Part shown: piece after piece, positions 55,726 to 64,000 of the stretch | Layout of the letters: the number at the start of each line of letters is the position of its first letter | How positions within the stretch are numbered: position 1 is the stretch's first letter | Assembly: GCF_004920835.1 (NCBI RefSeq) | Contig: NZ_QFHO01000006.1 | Location: 62,001 to 126,000, forward strand | Reading direction: 5' to 3' | Source of the DNA: Stenotrophomonas maltophilia | GTDB taxonomy: Bacteria > Pseudomonadota > Gammaproteobacteria > Xanthomonadales > Xanthomonadaceae | DNA: 64,000 bases | The notes under the pieces: generated by a model | Told to the model about the DNA's origin: nothing | Seen by the model: only the letters and a program-made list of their open reading frames with translations | Database searches by the model: none | Program-made: the position numbers and the translations under genes

Positions 55726-56432
55726 TGGATCGCCGGGCCTGCCTGCGCTGGTTGGCCGCTGCCGCTTCGGCGGCGGCGCTGCCGGCCTTCGCGCAGGCAG
55801 GCCCGCGCAGTTCGCGCTACGACTTCTGGTTCACCCGCCTGCAGTACGACTCCGGCGACTGGGACGTGGACGCGCGCATGCCGTCCAACCTGATCACCTC
55901 GCTGATCGACTACACCTCGCTGCGCGTGGATCCGCAGGAACACGTGGTGGCGCTGGCCGACCCGCGCATGCTGGAAGCGCCGTTCTGCTACCTGGCCGGG
56001 CACACACTGGTGGAGTTCAACGCCGCCGAGCGGCAGAACTTCGTGCGCTACGTGCGCAATGGCGGCTTCGTCTTCGTCGACGACTGCAACCATGATATCG
56101 ACGGCCTGTTCGCCACCTCGTTCGAGGCACAGATGGGTCGCCTGTTTGGACCGAAGGCATTGCAGAAGCTGCCCAACAGCCACGCGCTGTACCGCAGCTT
56201 CTTCCGCTTCCCCGATGGGCCACCGGCCACCAGTTTCGAGCTCAATGGCTGGGGCGATGACCTGGTACACGACTACCTGAAAGGCATCGAGGTCGACGGC
56301 CGCCTGGGCCTGCTCTACAGCAACAAGGACTACGGCTGCGAGTGGGACTACGACTGGCGCAACAAGCGCTTCCTGGCCGAAGACAACACCCGCTTCGGCG
56401 TCAACATCGTGATGTACGCGTTGAACAATTGA
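55725..56432 (+). CDS. DUF4159 domain protein, exported
   Basis: A 235-residue protein with an N-terminal leader MDRRACLRWLAAAASAAALPAFAQA (RR present). The DUF4159 pattern is RYDFWFTRLQYDSGDWDVD, YLAGHTLVEFNAAERQNFVR, NGGFVFVDDCNHDIDGLF and FGVNIVMYALNN. It has the glutamine-amidotransferase-like fold found at the end of many bacterial N-terminal-membrane proteins next to MoxR clusters. Function unknown. Confidence 0.88.
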   Translation: MDRRACLRWLAAAASAAALPAFAQAGPRSSRYDFWFTRLQYDSGDWDVDARMPSNLITSLIDYTSLRVDPQEHVVALADPRMLEAPFCYLAGHTLVEFNAAERQNFVRYVRNGGFVFVDDCNHDIDGLFATSFEAQMGRLFGPKALQKLPNSHALYRSFFRFPDGPPATSFELNGWGDDLVHDYLKGIEVDGRLGLLYSNKDYGCEWDYDWRNKRFLAEDNTRFGVNIVMYALNN

Positions 56433-56448
56433 TAGGACCTGCACGCCC

Positions 56449-57432
<984 letters not shown>

Positions 57433-57451
57433 TCCACGCGTGAACGCTGGT

Positions 57452-58336
57452 ATGTCGTTGACCCTGCCACCCGAACTGCGCGCGCGCCTGCGCCTGCTGC
57501 GGTTGCGGCCGCGCCTGGCCAGCGGTGCGAGCGGCATTGGCCAGCACGCCAGCCGCAGCCGTGGTGCCGGCCTGGAGTTCGCCCAGTACCGGGCCTACGA
57601 GCCGGGCGACGAACTGCGCCAGATCGACTGGAAGCTGTATGCACGCTCGGACCGCTTCTTCGTACGCGAATCCGAACGCGAAAGCCCGATCACGGTCTGG
57701 CTGCTGCTCGATGCCACCGCCTCGGCCGGCCAGGCCGATCGCGCCGCGCCGGAACGCACGCGCCTGGACCATATGCGCGGCGTTGCCGCCTGCCTGGCCG
57801 AGCTGGCCCTGCAGCAGGGCGACCGTTTCGGCCTGCTGGCGATCAATGGCGATGGGCTGCAGCTGGTGCCCGCAGCGAGCGGCGCACGCCAACGTGACCG
57901 CGTGCACCTGCAACTTCATGCGCTGCAGGCGCGCGGCGGCTGGCCTGCGGCGGATCGACTGCGCCCACTGTGGGAACGCGTGCGCCCGGGCGACATGCTG
58001 CTGGCCATTGGCGATGGCTTCGATGAAGCCGGCATCGTGCTGCTGGAACAACTGGCCAGCGCGCGCCGTGAAGTGGCCCTGCTGCAGATCCTGACTGCCG
58101 ACGAACGCGACTTCCCGTTCGATGCCGGCCACCGCTTCCGCGACCCGGAGACCGGCGAGGAACTGCTGGGCGATGGCGCGGCGATCCGCGCCGACTACCT
58201 GCAACGCTTCGCCGACGCACGTACCGCATTGCAGTCGCGGCTGCAGGCCAGCGGGATTGCCAGCGCGGCCGGCTGGCTCGACCAACCGCTGGACCAGCCG
58301 CTGCAGGCGCTGTTCGGTCGCGGGGGCGACGCGTGA
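57452..58336 (+). CDS. DUF58 protein
   Basis: A 294-residue protein of the DUF58/VWA family that partners MoxR. EFAQYRAYEPGDELRQIDWK is the DUF58 motif; the VWA-like metal site appears in VWLLLDATASAG. An alternative GTG start lies at 57440. Its stop overlaps the next start (GTGA). Confidence 0.92.
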   Translation: MSLTLPPELRARLRLLRLRPRLASGASGIGQHASRSRGAGLEFAQYRAYEPGDELRQIDWKLYARSDRFFVRESERESPITVWLLLDATASAGQADRAAPERTRLDHMRGVAACLAELALQQGDRFGLLAINGDGLQLVPAASGARQRDRVHLQLHALQARGGWPAADRLRPLWERVRPGDMLLAIGDGFDEAGIVLLEQLASARREVALLQILTADERDFPFDAGHRFRDPETGEELLGDGAAIRADYLQRFADARTALQSRLQASGIASAAGWLDQPLDQPLQALFGRGGDA

Positions 58337-59454
58337 GCCTGCTGTTCCCACTGGGGCTGGCAGCGCTGGCCGCGTGGCTGCTGCCACTGCTGATCCACCT
58401 CGCTCGACGCCATCCGTATACGCCGCTGGATTTTGCCGCGTTGCGCTGGCTGCGCGCACAGATCCGGCCGCGCCAGCGCATCCGTTTCGATGACTGGCCG
58501 TTGCTGCTGGTGCGCCTGCTGTTGCTGGCCGCGCTGGCATTACTGCTGGCACGACCAGCGCTGACCGGCCCTGCTCCAGCCCCCGATGCGTGGACGGTGG
58601 TGGTCCCAGGACTGGATGCCACGGCGCTGCGCGGCACGGCCAAGGATGGCAACTGGCATTGGCTGGCGCCCGGCTTCCCAGCCATTGATCAGGCGCCCCC
58701 CACATCCTCGGCAACCCTGCCCAGCCTGCTGCGCGAACTGGACGCGCAGCTGCCATCCGGCACCGCATTGACCGTGCATGTTCCCGATCCCCTGCCCGGC
58801 CTGGATGGCGCCCGCCTGCAGCTGTCGCGCGAAGTTCAGTGGCACCCGCAGCCGACGGCGATCACTCCGCCGCGGACGGCAGCCGCACTGCCGCAGCTGC
58901 GCGTGCACGGCGAGGCATCCGCCACTGCCCAGCATTGGTTGAACGCACTGCAGCGCGGCTGGGGCGTGCAGGCACCGCTCGCGCCGCTGGCAGCGAATGC
59001 GCTGCCCGAACGTGGCGAGATCGGTGTATGGAGCCGCAGCGATGCACTGCCGGCGAACTGGCAGGCCTGGCTGCATGAGGGCGGCAGCGTATTGACCGCG
59101 GCCAGGCCCGCCGCCAACGCCGCCGTCCTGCTGCGTGATACCGAAGGCGTGCCGCTGCTGGGGCAGCAGCGCATCGGCCAGGGTCGCCTGTTGTCGCTGA
59201 CGGGCGAGTGGAACACCGCCAGCAACGCCGCGCTGCGCGATCCACAGCTGCCGCGTTCCCTGCTGCTGGCCCTGCAGCCGCTGCCGTCGCCACGCCTGGG
59301 CGATGCACAGGACCAGGCGCCGCGCCAGGTTGCACTGCCCGCAGCAGCATCGCCGGTGCGTGAGCCCACGGCGTGGCTTCTGCTGGCAATCGTGCTGCTG
59401 TTCGCACTGGAACGCTGGATGGCCAGCAGCGCGCGGCGCAGGGCGGTCGCATGA
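58333..59454 (+). CDS. Membrane protein with BatA N-terminal domain
   Basis: A 373-residue protein starting at GTG. MSLLFPLGLAALAAWLLPLL through YTPLDFAALRWL and VRLLLLAALALLLARPAL is the N-terminal double-membrane BatA domain. The middle is extracytoplasmic, and a final membrane segment precedes the C-terminus (AWLLLAIVLLFALERW). It lacks a recognisable MIDAS site. It overlaps the next gene by four bases. Confidence 0.85.
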   Translation: MSLLFPLGLAALAAWLLPLLIHLARRHPYTPLDFAALRWLRAQIRPRQRIRFDDWPLLLVRLLLLAALALLLARPALTGPAPAPDAWTVVVPGLDATALRGTAKDGNWHWLAPGFPAIDQAPPTSSATLPSLLRELDAQLPSGTALTVHVPDPLPGLDGARLQLSREVQWHPQPTAITPPRTAAALPQLRVHGEASATAQHWLNALQRGWGVQAPLAPLAANALPERGEIGVWSRSDALPANWQAWLHEGGSVLTAARPAANAAVLLRDTEGVPLLGQQRIGQGRLLSLTGEWNTASNAALRDPQLPRSLLLALQPLPSPRLGDAQDQAPRQVALPAAASPVREPTAWLLLAIVLLFALERWMASSARRRAVA

Positions 59455-61619
59455 AGACGCTGCAGCATGCCTGGCAACGTGCGCGCCGTCGCCGCGCCGC
59501 CATCACCCTGCTGCTGGGCCTGCCGTGGGCGCTGGCCGCGACGGCGCTCGCACTGCGGCTGTCCGGTTTCGATATCGCCTGCGTGGTCGCCACGGTCAGC
59601 CTGCTCGCCTGCGCGGCCTTCGCCACTGCACGTGGCCGCCAGCTGGACCGCCAGTGGCTGCAGCGGCAACTCGATGGCAGCGGTACGAGCGAAGACAGCG
59701 CCGATCTGCTGTTCGCCGACGCCACCACGCTCAATCCGCTGCAGCAGCGCCAGCGCGCGCATGTGCTTGCCACGCTGGAACAGGCGATGCCGGAGCTGCG
59801 TCCACGTTGGCCGCACCTGACGGTGGTGCTGTGCTGCATCGGTGGCTTGGCCGTTGCCCTGCTCGCGTTCGGCTGGCCGCGTTCGAACCCAGTCCCGGCA
59901 GCCGTCCATTCCGCCACGACCAGCAGCGTCGCGTCCGCGGGCCCGCTGCGGCTGCAGTCCACCCGGCTGCGCATCAACGCACCGGCCTATACCGGACAGG
60001 CCACGATCACCCAGAACACGCTGGATGCCAAGGTCGCCGCCGACAGCCAGCTGTCGTGGTCGTTGCGCTTCGACCGCGCACCGGCCAGGGCATGGCTGCA
60101 GTTCCACGATGGTCGACGGCTGCCGCTGAGCGAGCGCGATGGACAGTGGCAGGCACAGGATGTGGCGCGCACGCCGGTGCTGTACCGCGTGGTGAGCGAA
60201 CCGGCGCTGGCCGAAACCCGCCTGCACCGGCTGGATGTGGTGGCCGACCGCGCGCCCAGCGTGCGCGTGCTGGAGCCGACCGCCAGCCTGGTTCTGGGCA
60301 CGCCCGGGCAACGGCAATGGGCGCTGCGCTTCGAGGCCAGCGACGATTACGGTGTCGCGGCGCAGGCAACGCTGTCGATCACCACCACCCAGGGCAGCGG
60401 TGAGAACATCACCTTCGTGAAGCGCAGCGTCACGCTTGCCGGCAGCGGCGAAGCCACCGCGCGGCATTTCGCACATACCCTTGATCTTGCTGCGCTGGGC
60501 GCACAGCCCGGCAACGATGTGATCGCCCAGCTGGAGGTGCGCGACAACCACGCGCCAACACCGCAGACCGGGCGCAGCAGCAGCGTGATCCTGCGCCTGC
60601 CCAGCGCCGAAGTCGCACTCGGTGCAGAGCTGGAAGGCCGCATCAAGAAGACCCTGCCGGCCTACTTCCGCAGCCAGCGGCAGATCATCATCGATGCCGA
60701 AGCGCTGATCCGACAGCGCCGCACTCTCGCCGCCGAGGACTTCGTGAAGCGCAGCGATGCGATCGGCGTCGACCAGCGCATCCTGCGCCTGCGCTATGGC
60801 CAGTTCCTGGGTGAGGAAAGTGAAGGTGCGCCGAAGCCACCGCCGACCAGCGACCTGCCCACCAGCGATACGCCCGCCGCAGACGACCACGATCACGACG
60901 ACGATCACGACCATGACGCCGATGCCGGGGCGCACGACGCGCATGGCCACGATCACGGTGGCAAGCCGGCCAATGCCGATACGTCGCCGGTGTTCGGCAG
61001 CGCCACCGACGTGCTCTCCGAGTATGGCCACACCCATGACCATGCCGAGGCCGCCACTCTGCTCGATCCGCAGACCCGCGCGACGTTGAAGGCTGCGCTG
61101 GACCAGATGTGGTCGGCCGAAGGCGAGCTGCGCCAGGGCCGTCCGGAGCAGGCATTGCCATTCGCCTACAAGGCATTGGCCTTCATCAAGCAGGTGCAGC
61201 AGGCCGAGCGCATCTACCTGGCCCGGGTCGGACCGGAGCTGCCGCCGATCGATGAAGGCCGCCGGTTGGGCGGTGATCGCGCCGGGCTGGCCAGCCGCGA
61301 ACTGCCGTTGGCCGCACGCACGCCGCCGGACCCGGCCATCGTCGAAGCCTGGCAGCGCCTCGGCGATGACACCGGCGCGCCCGATCTCGATGCGCTCGCG
61401 ACCTGGCAGCAGCGCAACACCGCCTACCTGCCCGATGCACTCGATCTGGCTGCCGCCATCGAGCAGCTGCGCATCGAACCAGGATGCCGTGACTGTCGCC
61501 AGCGTCTGCGTGCGCAGTTGTGGCGTGCGCTGCAGCGGCCGCTGCCGCAGGCGATGCGGCGCAGTGCCGCCGATGCGATGGGCCAGCGCTACCTCGATGC
61601 GCTGGAGGCGCAGCCATGA
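59451..61619 (+). CDS. DUF4175-like membrane protein with a His/Asp-rich insert
   Basis: A 722-residue protein with two or three N-terminal membrane segments (about 18-60 and 123-145), an Ig-like extracytoplasmic region with bacterial DUF4175 character, and a helical C-terminal part. Residues about 476-530 contain an insert rich in His and Asp (DDHDHDDDHDHDADAG; HDAHGHDHGG; EYGHTHDHAEA), possibly metal binding. It overlaps neighbours by ATGA. Start MKTLQHAWQRARRR at 59451. Confidence 0.85.
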   Translation: MKTLQHAWQRARRRRAAITLLLGLPWALAATALALRLSGFDIACVVATVSLLACAAFATARGRQLDRQWLQRQLDGSGTSEDSADLLFADATTLNPLQQRQRAHVLATLEQAMPELRPRWPHLTVVLCCIGGLAVALLAFGWPRSNPVPAAVHSATTSSVASAGPLRLQSTRLRINAPAYTGQATITQNTLDAKVAADSQLSWSLRFDRAPARAWLQFHDGRRLPLSERDGQWQAQDVARTPVLYRVVSEPALAETRLHRLDVVADRAPSVRVLEPTASLVLGTPGQRQWALRFEASDDYGVAAQATLSITTTQGSGENITFVKRSVTLAGSGEATARHFAHTLDLAALGAQPGNDVIAQLEVRDNHAPTPQTGRSSSVILRLPSAEVALGAELEGRIKKTLPAYFRSQRQIIIDAEALIRQRRTLAAEDFVKRSDAIGVDQRILRLRYGQFLGEESEGAPKPPPTSDLPTSDTPAADDHDHDDDHDHDADAGAHDAHGHDHGGKPANADTSPVFGSATDVLSEYGHTHDHAEAATLLDPQTRATLKAALDQMWSAEGELRQGRPEQALPFAYKALAFIKQVQQAERIYLARVGPELPPIDEGRRLGGDRAGLASRELPLAARTPPDPAIVEAWQRLGDDTGAPDLDALATWQQRNTAYLPDALDLAAAIEQLRIEPGCRDCRQRLRAQLWRALQRPLPQAMRRSAADAMGQRYLDALEAQP

Positions 61620-63424
61620 ACGCCTCCGCTGTGAACCTTTGGATTGCACTGGCACTCGCTCTGATCGTGGTCATCGCCAGCGTGCGCCAGCTGCGTGGAA
61701 ACACCGCGCACTCTCGCCGCCGGTGGATCGTGATCGCACTGCAGATCATCGTCGCCGCGCTGCTGTATTTCTGCCTGGTGCCGCCCACCCGCCAGCAACC
61801 TGCAGGCGGGCTGGTGGTGCTCGGAACCGATGCCGGCAAGGCCGGCGCACTCCCGGCCAGCGAAGGCCCGCTGTTGCTGTTGCCGGAAGCTGCTGATGTG
61901 CCTGGCGCACAGCGCGTTCCCGACCTTGCCACCGCGCTGCGCCAGCATCCGGCCTCCGCGCTGACGCTGGTCGGTGCGGGCCTGGCGGCACGTGACCGCG
62001 ACGCGGTGCTGCCACAGGATGTGCGCTGGCAGCCAACGCCCGCGCCGCGTGGCTGGGTCGCACTGCAGCCACCGGTCGACGTCGCCCCCGGTGCGCGCTT
62101 CGCCGTGCAGGCGCAGGCGCACGGCGTGGCAAAAGCCAAGGCAGAGCTGCTCGACCCGGCCGACAGCGTGGTCGATCGCGCGGTCGTTGACGACGACGGC
62201 CGCGTGCAGCTCAGCGGCATCGCCCGCGCGGCGGGACGCAGCGTATTCCGCCTGCGCCTGCTCGATGCAGATGGCCATGTGGTGGATAGCGTGCCGGTGC
62301 CACAGCAGACCGTGCCCGCGGCGCCGTTGCGTCTGCTGGTGCGCGCCAGCGCGCCGGGCCCAGAGCTGAAGTACCTGCGCCGCTGGGCGGCCGATGCCGG
62401 CATCCGTGTGCAGGTGCAGGCCGATACAGGCGCGGGCCTCAGCATCGGCGATGGCCCGGTGTCGATCGATGCAGCATCGCTCGCACACTCTGACCTGCTT
62501 CTGCTGGACGAGCGCAGCCTGGCGGCATTGAGTGCGGGCCAGCTGGCCGCCGTGCGCCAGGCGCTGCGCGATGGAATCGGTGTACTGGTACGGAGTGCAG
62601 GCGCACCTTCGGCCAGCGCGCGCCAGCGCCTCCGCGATCTGGGCCTGCCAGTGCAGGGTGATGGCAGCAGCCATGCAGTCGAGCTTCCCGGCGACGGCGA
62701 AAGCGCCATCCTGGCCGCACGACGTGGCCCACTCGCCGCCGGCACACTGCCGACCGGCTACGGCGAAGACGCCGACCGCAGCTCGCACGGTGCCGCCCTG
62801 CCCGCGCTGGAAGCACTGGCGCTGCAGTTTCCGGGCGGCAGCGCGCTGCTGCATGATCGTGCTGGCAACACCATCGGTGGCTGGCGCGCGGTCGGCAAGG
62901 GCCGCATCGGCCTGTTGCCGCTGACCGACAGCTGGCGCTGGGTGCTGGCCGGCCGCGATGACCGTCATGGCGAGCTGTGGAGCAGCGTGGTCGCCACGTT
63001 GGCGCGGGCACTGGGCAGCGGTGATGCACTGTGGTCGCCGCAGCCGATCAGCTGGGCAGGCGAACGGCAGTCAGTGTGCGGCGTGCAGGCACCGCTGCAG
63101 GCCCTCAATGAGCGCGGCGAAGGCGCACCGCTGATCGTCGATGGCACGACATCTGCAATGCGCTGCGCTGGCTGGTGGCCCCTCGAATCGGGCTGGCAGC
63201 GCCTGCAGCATGGCGACAGCACCGTCTGGCGCTATGTGTTCGACCCGAAGGATGCAGCTGCGCTGCATCGGCAGGCGATGATCGATGCGACTGCACGGAT
63301 GTTGGCCGCCAGCACTCCGACCGGCACATTGGCCACGCAGCCAGTACCGGGCTCGCGCTGGCCCTGGTGGCTGGCCTTCGTGTTGTGCGCATCGTTGTTG
63401 TGGTGGCTGGAACGGCGGCGCTGA
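61616..63424 (+). CDS. Large membrane protein of the MoxR operon
   Basis: A 602-residue protein with two N-terminal membrane segments (about 8-22 and 37-55), a glutamine-amidotransferase-like extracytoplasmic region (LLRDGIGVLVRSAG type strands, residues 265-400), and a last membrane helix (WPWWLAFVLCASLLWWLERR). The pattern fits the double-membrane, GATase-like proteins that close such clusters. Function unknown. It ends the plus-strand operon that begins with TldD. Confidence 0.8.
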   Translation: MNASAVNLWIALALALIVVIASVRQLRGNTAHSRRRWIVIALQIIVAALLYFCLVPPTRQQPAGGLVVLGTDAGKAGALPASEGPLLLLPEAADVPGAQRVPDLATALRQHPASALTLVGAGLAARDRDAVLPQDVRWQPTPAPRGWVALQPPVDVAPGARFAVQAQAHGVAKAKAELLDPADSVVDRAVVDDDGRVQLSGIARAAGRSVFRLRLLDADGHVVDSVPVPQQTVPAAPLRLLVRASAPGPELKYLRRWAADAGIRVQVQADTGAGLSIGDGPVSIDAASLAHSDLLLLDERSLAALSAGQLAAVRQALRDGIGVLVRSAGAPSASARQRLRDLGLPVQGDGSSHAVELPGDGESAILAARRGPLAAGTLPTGYGEDADRSSHGAALPALEALALQFPGGSALLHDRAGNTIGGWRAVGKGRIGLLPLTDSWRWVLAGRDDRHGELWSSVVATLARALGSGDALWSPQPISWAGERQSVCGVQAPLQALNERGEGAPLIVDGTTSAMRCAGWWPLESGWQRLQHGDSTVWRYVFDPKDAAALHRQAMIDATARMLAASTPTGTLATQPVPGSRWPWWLAFVLCASLLWWLERRR

Positions 63425-63428
63425 TCCC

Positions 63429-63468
63429 GGGGTCGGATCCCTTCCGCCCGCGAAAGGGCTCTGACCCC
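63429..63468. repeat. Palindromic GGGGTCAGA-type repeat
   Basis: Imperfect palindrome (GGGGTCGGATCCC with complementary right arm) directly after the operon stop codon. It may contribute to termination. Confidence 0.75.
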
Positions 63469-63489
63469 ACCGATCGGATTGCAGGCAGC

Positions 63490-63551
63490 ATCCACGCATG
63501 GCGTGGATCTACTGGCCGGTTGCCCTGGTAGATGCCAACCTTGGTTGGCAC
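63490..63551. repeat. Two SMAG-type hairpins
   Basis: ATCCACGC-ATG-GCGTGGAT ending CTAC at 63512, and GTAGATGCCAACC with GGTTGGCA (63528-63551). Confidence 0.8.
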
Positions 63552-63554
63552 TTT

Positions 63555-64000
63555 TCAACGCATGCCCGCGCGCCGGTACACGCCATTGAAGCGCACGTTC
63601 ATGCCACCGCATTCGCTGTTGTCGGCCACGATCAGCACCTCACCCAGAGAATGCACGCGCACTCTGCAAGTGTCCTCGACGAACTCGGCATCGGCACCAC
63701 GGGGCGCCGCGCGCGCTTCCACTTGGCCCATGTTCGGCCCATACGGGCGCTGCTCCGGCGTGGGGTTGGCGGAGGGCCAGTAGGCGTCGCCTTCGACATG
63801 CAGCTGCCCACCCTGCACGGTGATGCGCAGGCCGTTGTCGCCATCTTTCCAGTTGCCCGTCCAGTCCTGCAGCGACGGCACGACCACCGGCAACGCCTGC
63901 AGCTTGCTGCGGTCCACCCAGCCAGCACTACCGCCCACCTTGTTCGGGAAGAACGCGCAGCGGTATCGGCCAAGATCACGCCCGGTCACAACGGTATCGC
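63555..64000 (-). CDS. Hypothetical protein, 3' part (5' end beyond window)
   Basis: The frame is open to the right edge (DTVVTGRDLGRYRCAFF), so at least 148 residues are C-terminal. The protein looks secreted or lipidated: VGGSAGWVDRSKLQALP, LQDWTGNWKDGDNGLRITVQ, and a paired cysteine pattern (DTCRVRVHSLG, NSECGGMN). No enzyme family is recognised. The end lies just after SMAG repeats. The GTG at 63989 could be a start, but continuous coding to the edge argues for an upstream start. Confidence 0.6.
   Translation of the reverse strand, partial: DTVVTGRDLGRYRCAFFPNKVGGSAGWVDRSKLQALPVVVPSLQDWTGNWKDGDNGLRITVQGGQLHVEGDAYWPSANPTPEQRPYGPNMGQVEARAAPRGADAEFVEDTCRVRVHSLGEVLIVADNSECGGMNVRFNGVYRRAGMR

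Overview
The window is a 64 kb chromosomal stretch from a high-GC gammaproteobacterium of the Xanthomonadaceae, almost certainly the Stenotrophomonas maltophilia complex. The evidence is an Ax21-family barrel protein, many GTAG-headed hairpin repeats of the SMAG type (S. maltophilia GTAG elements), the hemD-hemX-hemY and rhodanese-secB-gpsA orders, and the overall gene repertoire. I see no prophage, insertion sequence, tRNA, rRNA or CRISPR array. Most of the window is ordinary core genome.

Layout: 1-4.1 kb holds a VOC protein and its AraC-type regulator, Ax21, a decayed metalloprotease, an OprI-like lipoprotein and an L,D-transpeptidase. 4.1-6.7 kb is an arsenic island: arsH diverging from arsR-arsC-acr3. 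6.7-7.6 kb is a non-coding stretch with a large structured element followed by a small unknown gene. 7.7-15.3 kb holds an Ivy-like lipoprotein, an NTF2-like secreted protein, rhodanese-secB-gpsA, a hotdog thioesterase and hemDXY. 15.5-19.2 kb holds a thiolase, an unknown protein and two tandem lipoprotein Cu/Zn superoxide dismutases. 19.3-32.1 kb is a nitrogen-control region (ntrB-ntrC and glnA-glnK-amtB) with mltA, an exported alpha/beta hydrolase, a LytS/LytR two-component pair and an AmpD-like amidase between the two blocks. NtrC boxes lie at ntrB and at glnA, and glnA has a textbook sigma-54 promoter, so the regulator and its targets are both visible here.

32.3-45 kb holds uppP, a META/DUF4377 lipoprotein, a PEBP protein, a TPR-sulfotransferase protein, YheT-like hydrolase, a PlsC-type acyltransferase, a thioesterase, a phospholipase D lipoprotein, YceI, SixA, a ParA/MinD ATPase and an AAA ATPase. 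45.2-50.4 kb holds a TPR protein, a giant fused indolepyruvate ferredoxin oxidoreductase and a DUF938 methyltransferase. 51.1-63.4 kb is one tightly packed plus-strand operon: two TldD proteases with twin-arginine-type leaders, a TldE/PmbA partner, a DUF4159 protein, a MoxR ATPase, a DUF58 protein and three membrane proteins. It reads as a single cell-envelope maturation system of unknown substrate. The window ends in a partial unknown gene.

The most unusual features are non-coding. (1) Four copies of a roughly 200 bp multi-hairpin element occur as two inverted pairs (44.8-45.2 kb and 50.4-50.95 kb); the stem arms differ in sequence between the complete copies but stay self-complementary within each copy. 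(2) A roughly 190-nt element at 7.0-7.2 kb has long stems that cross one another just upstream of a small unknown gene. (3) The TldD-MoxR-DUF4175 operon is the best candidate for a poorly described protein system.
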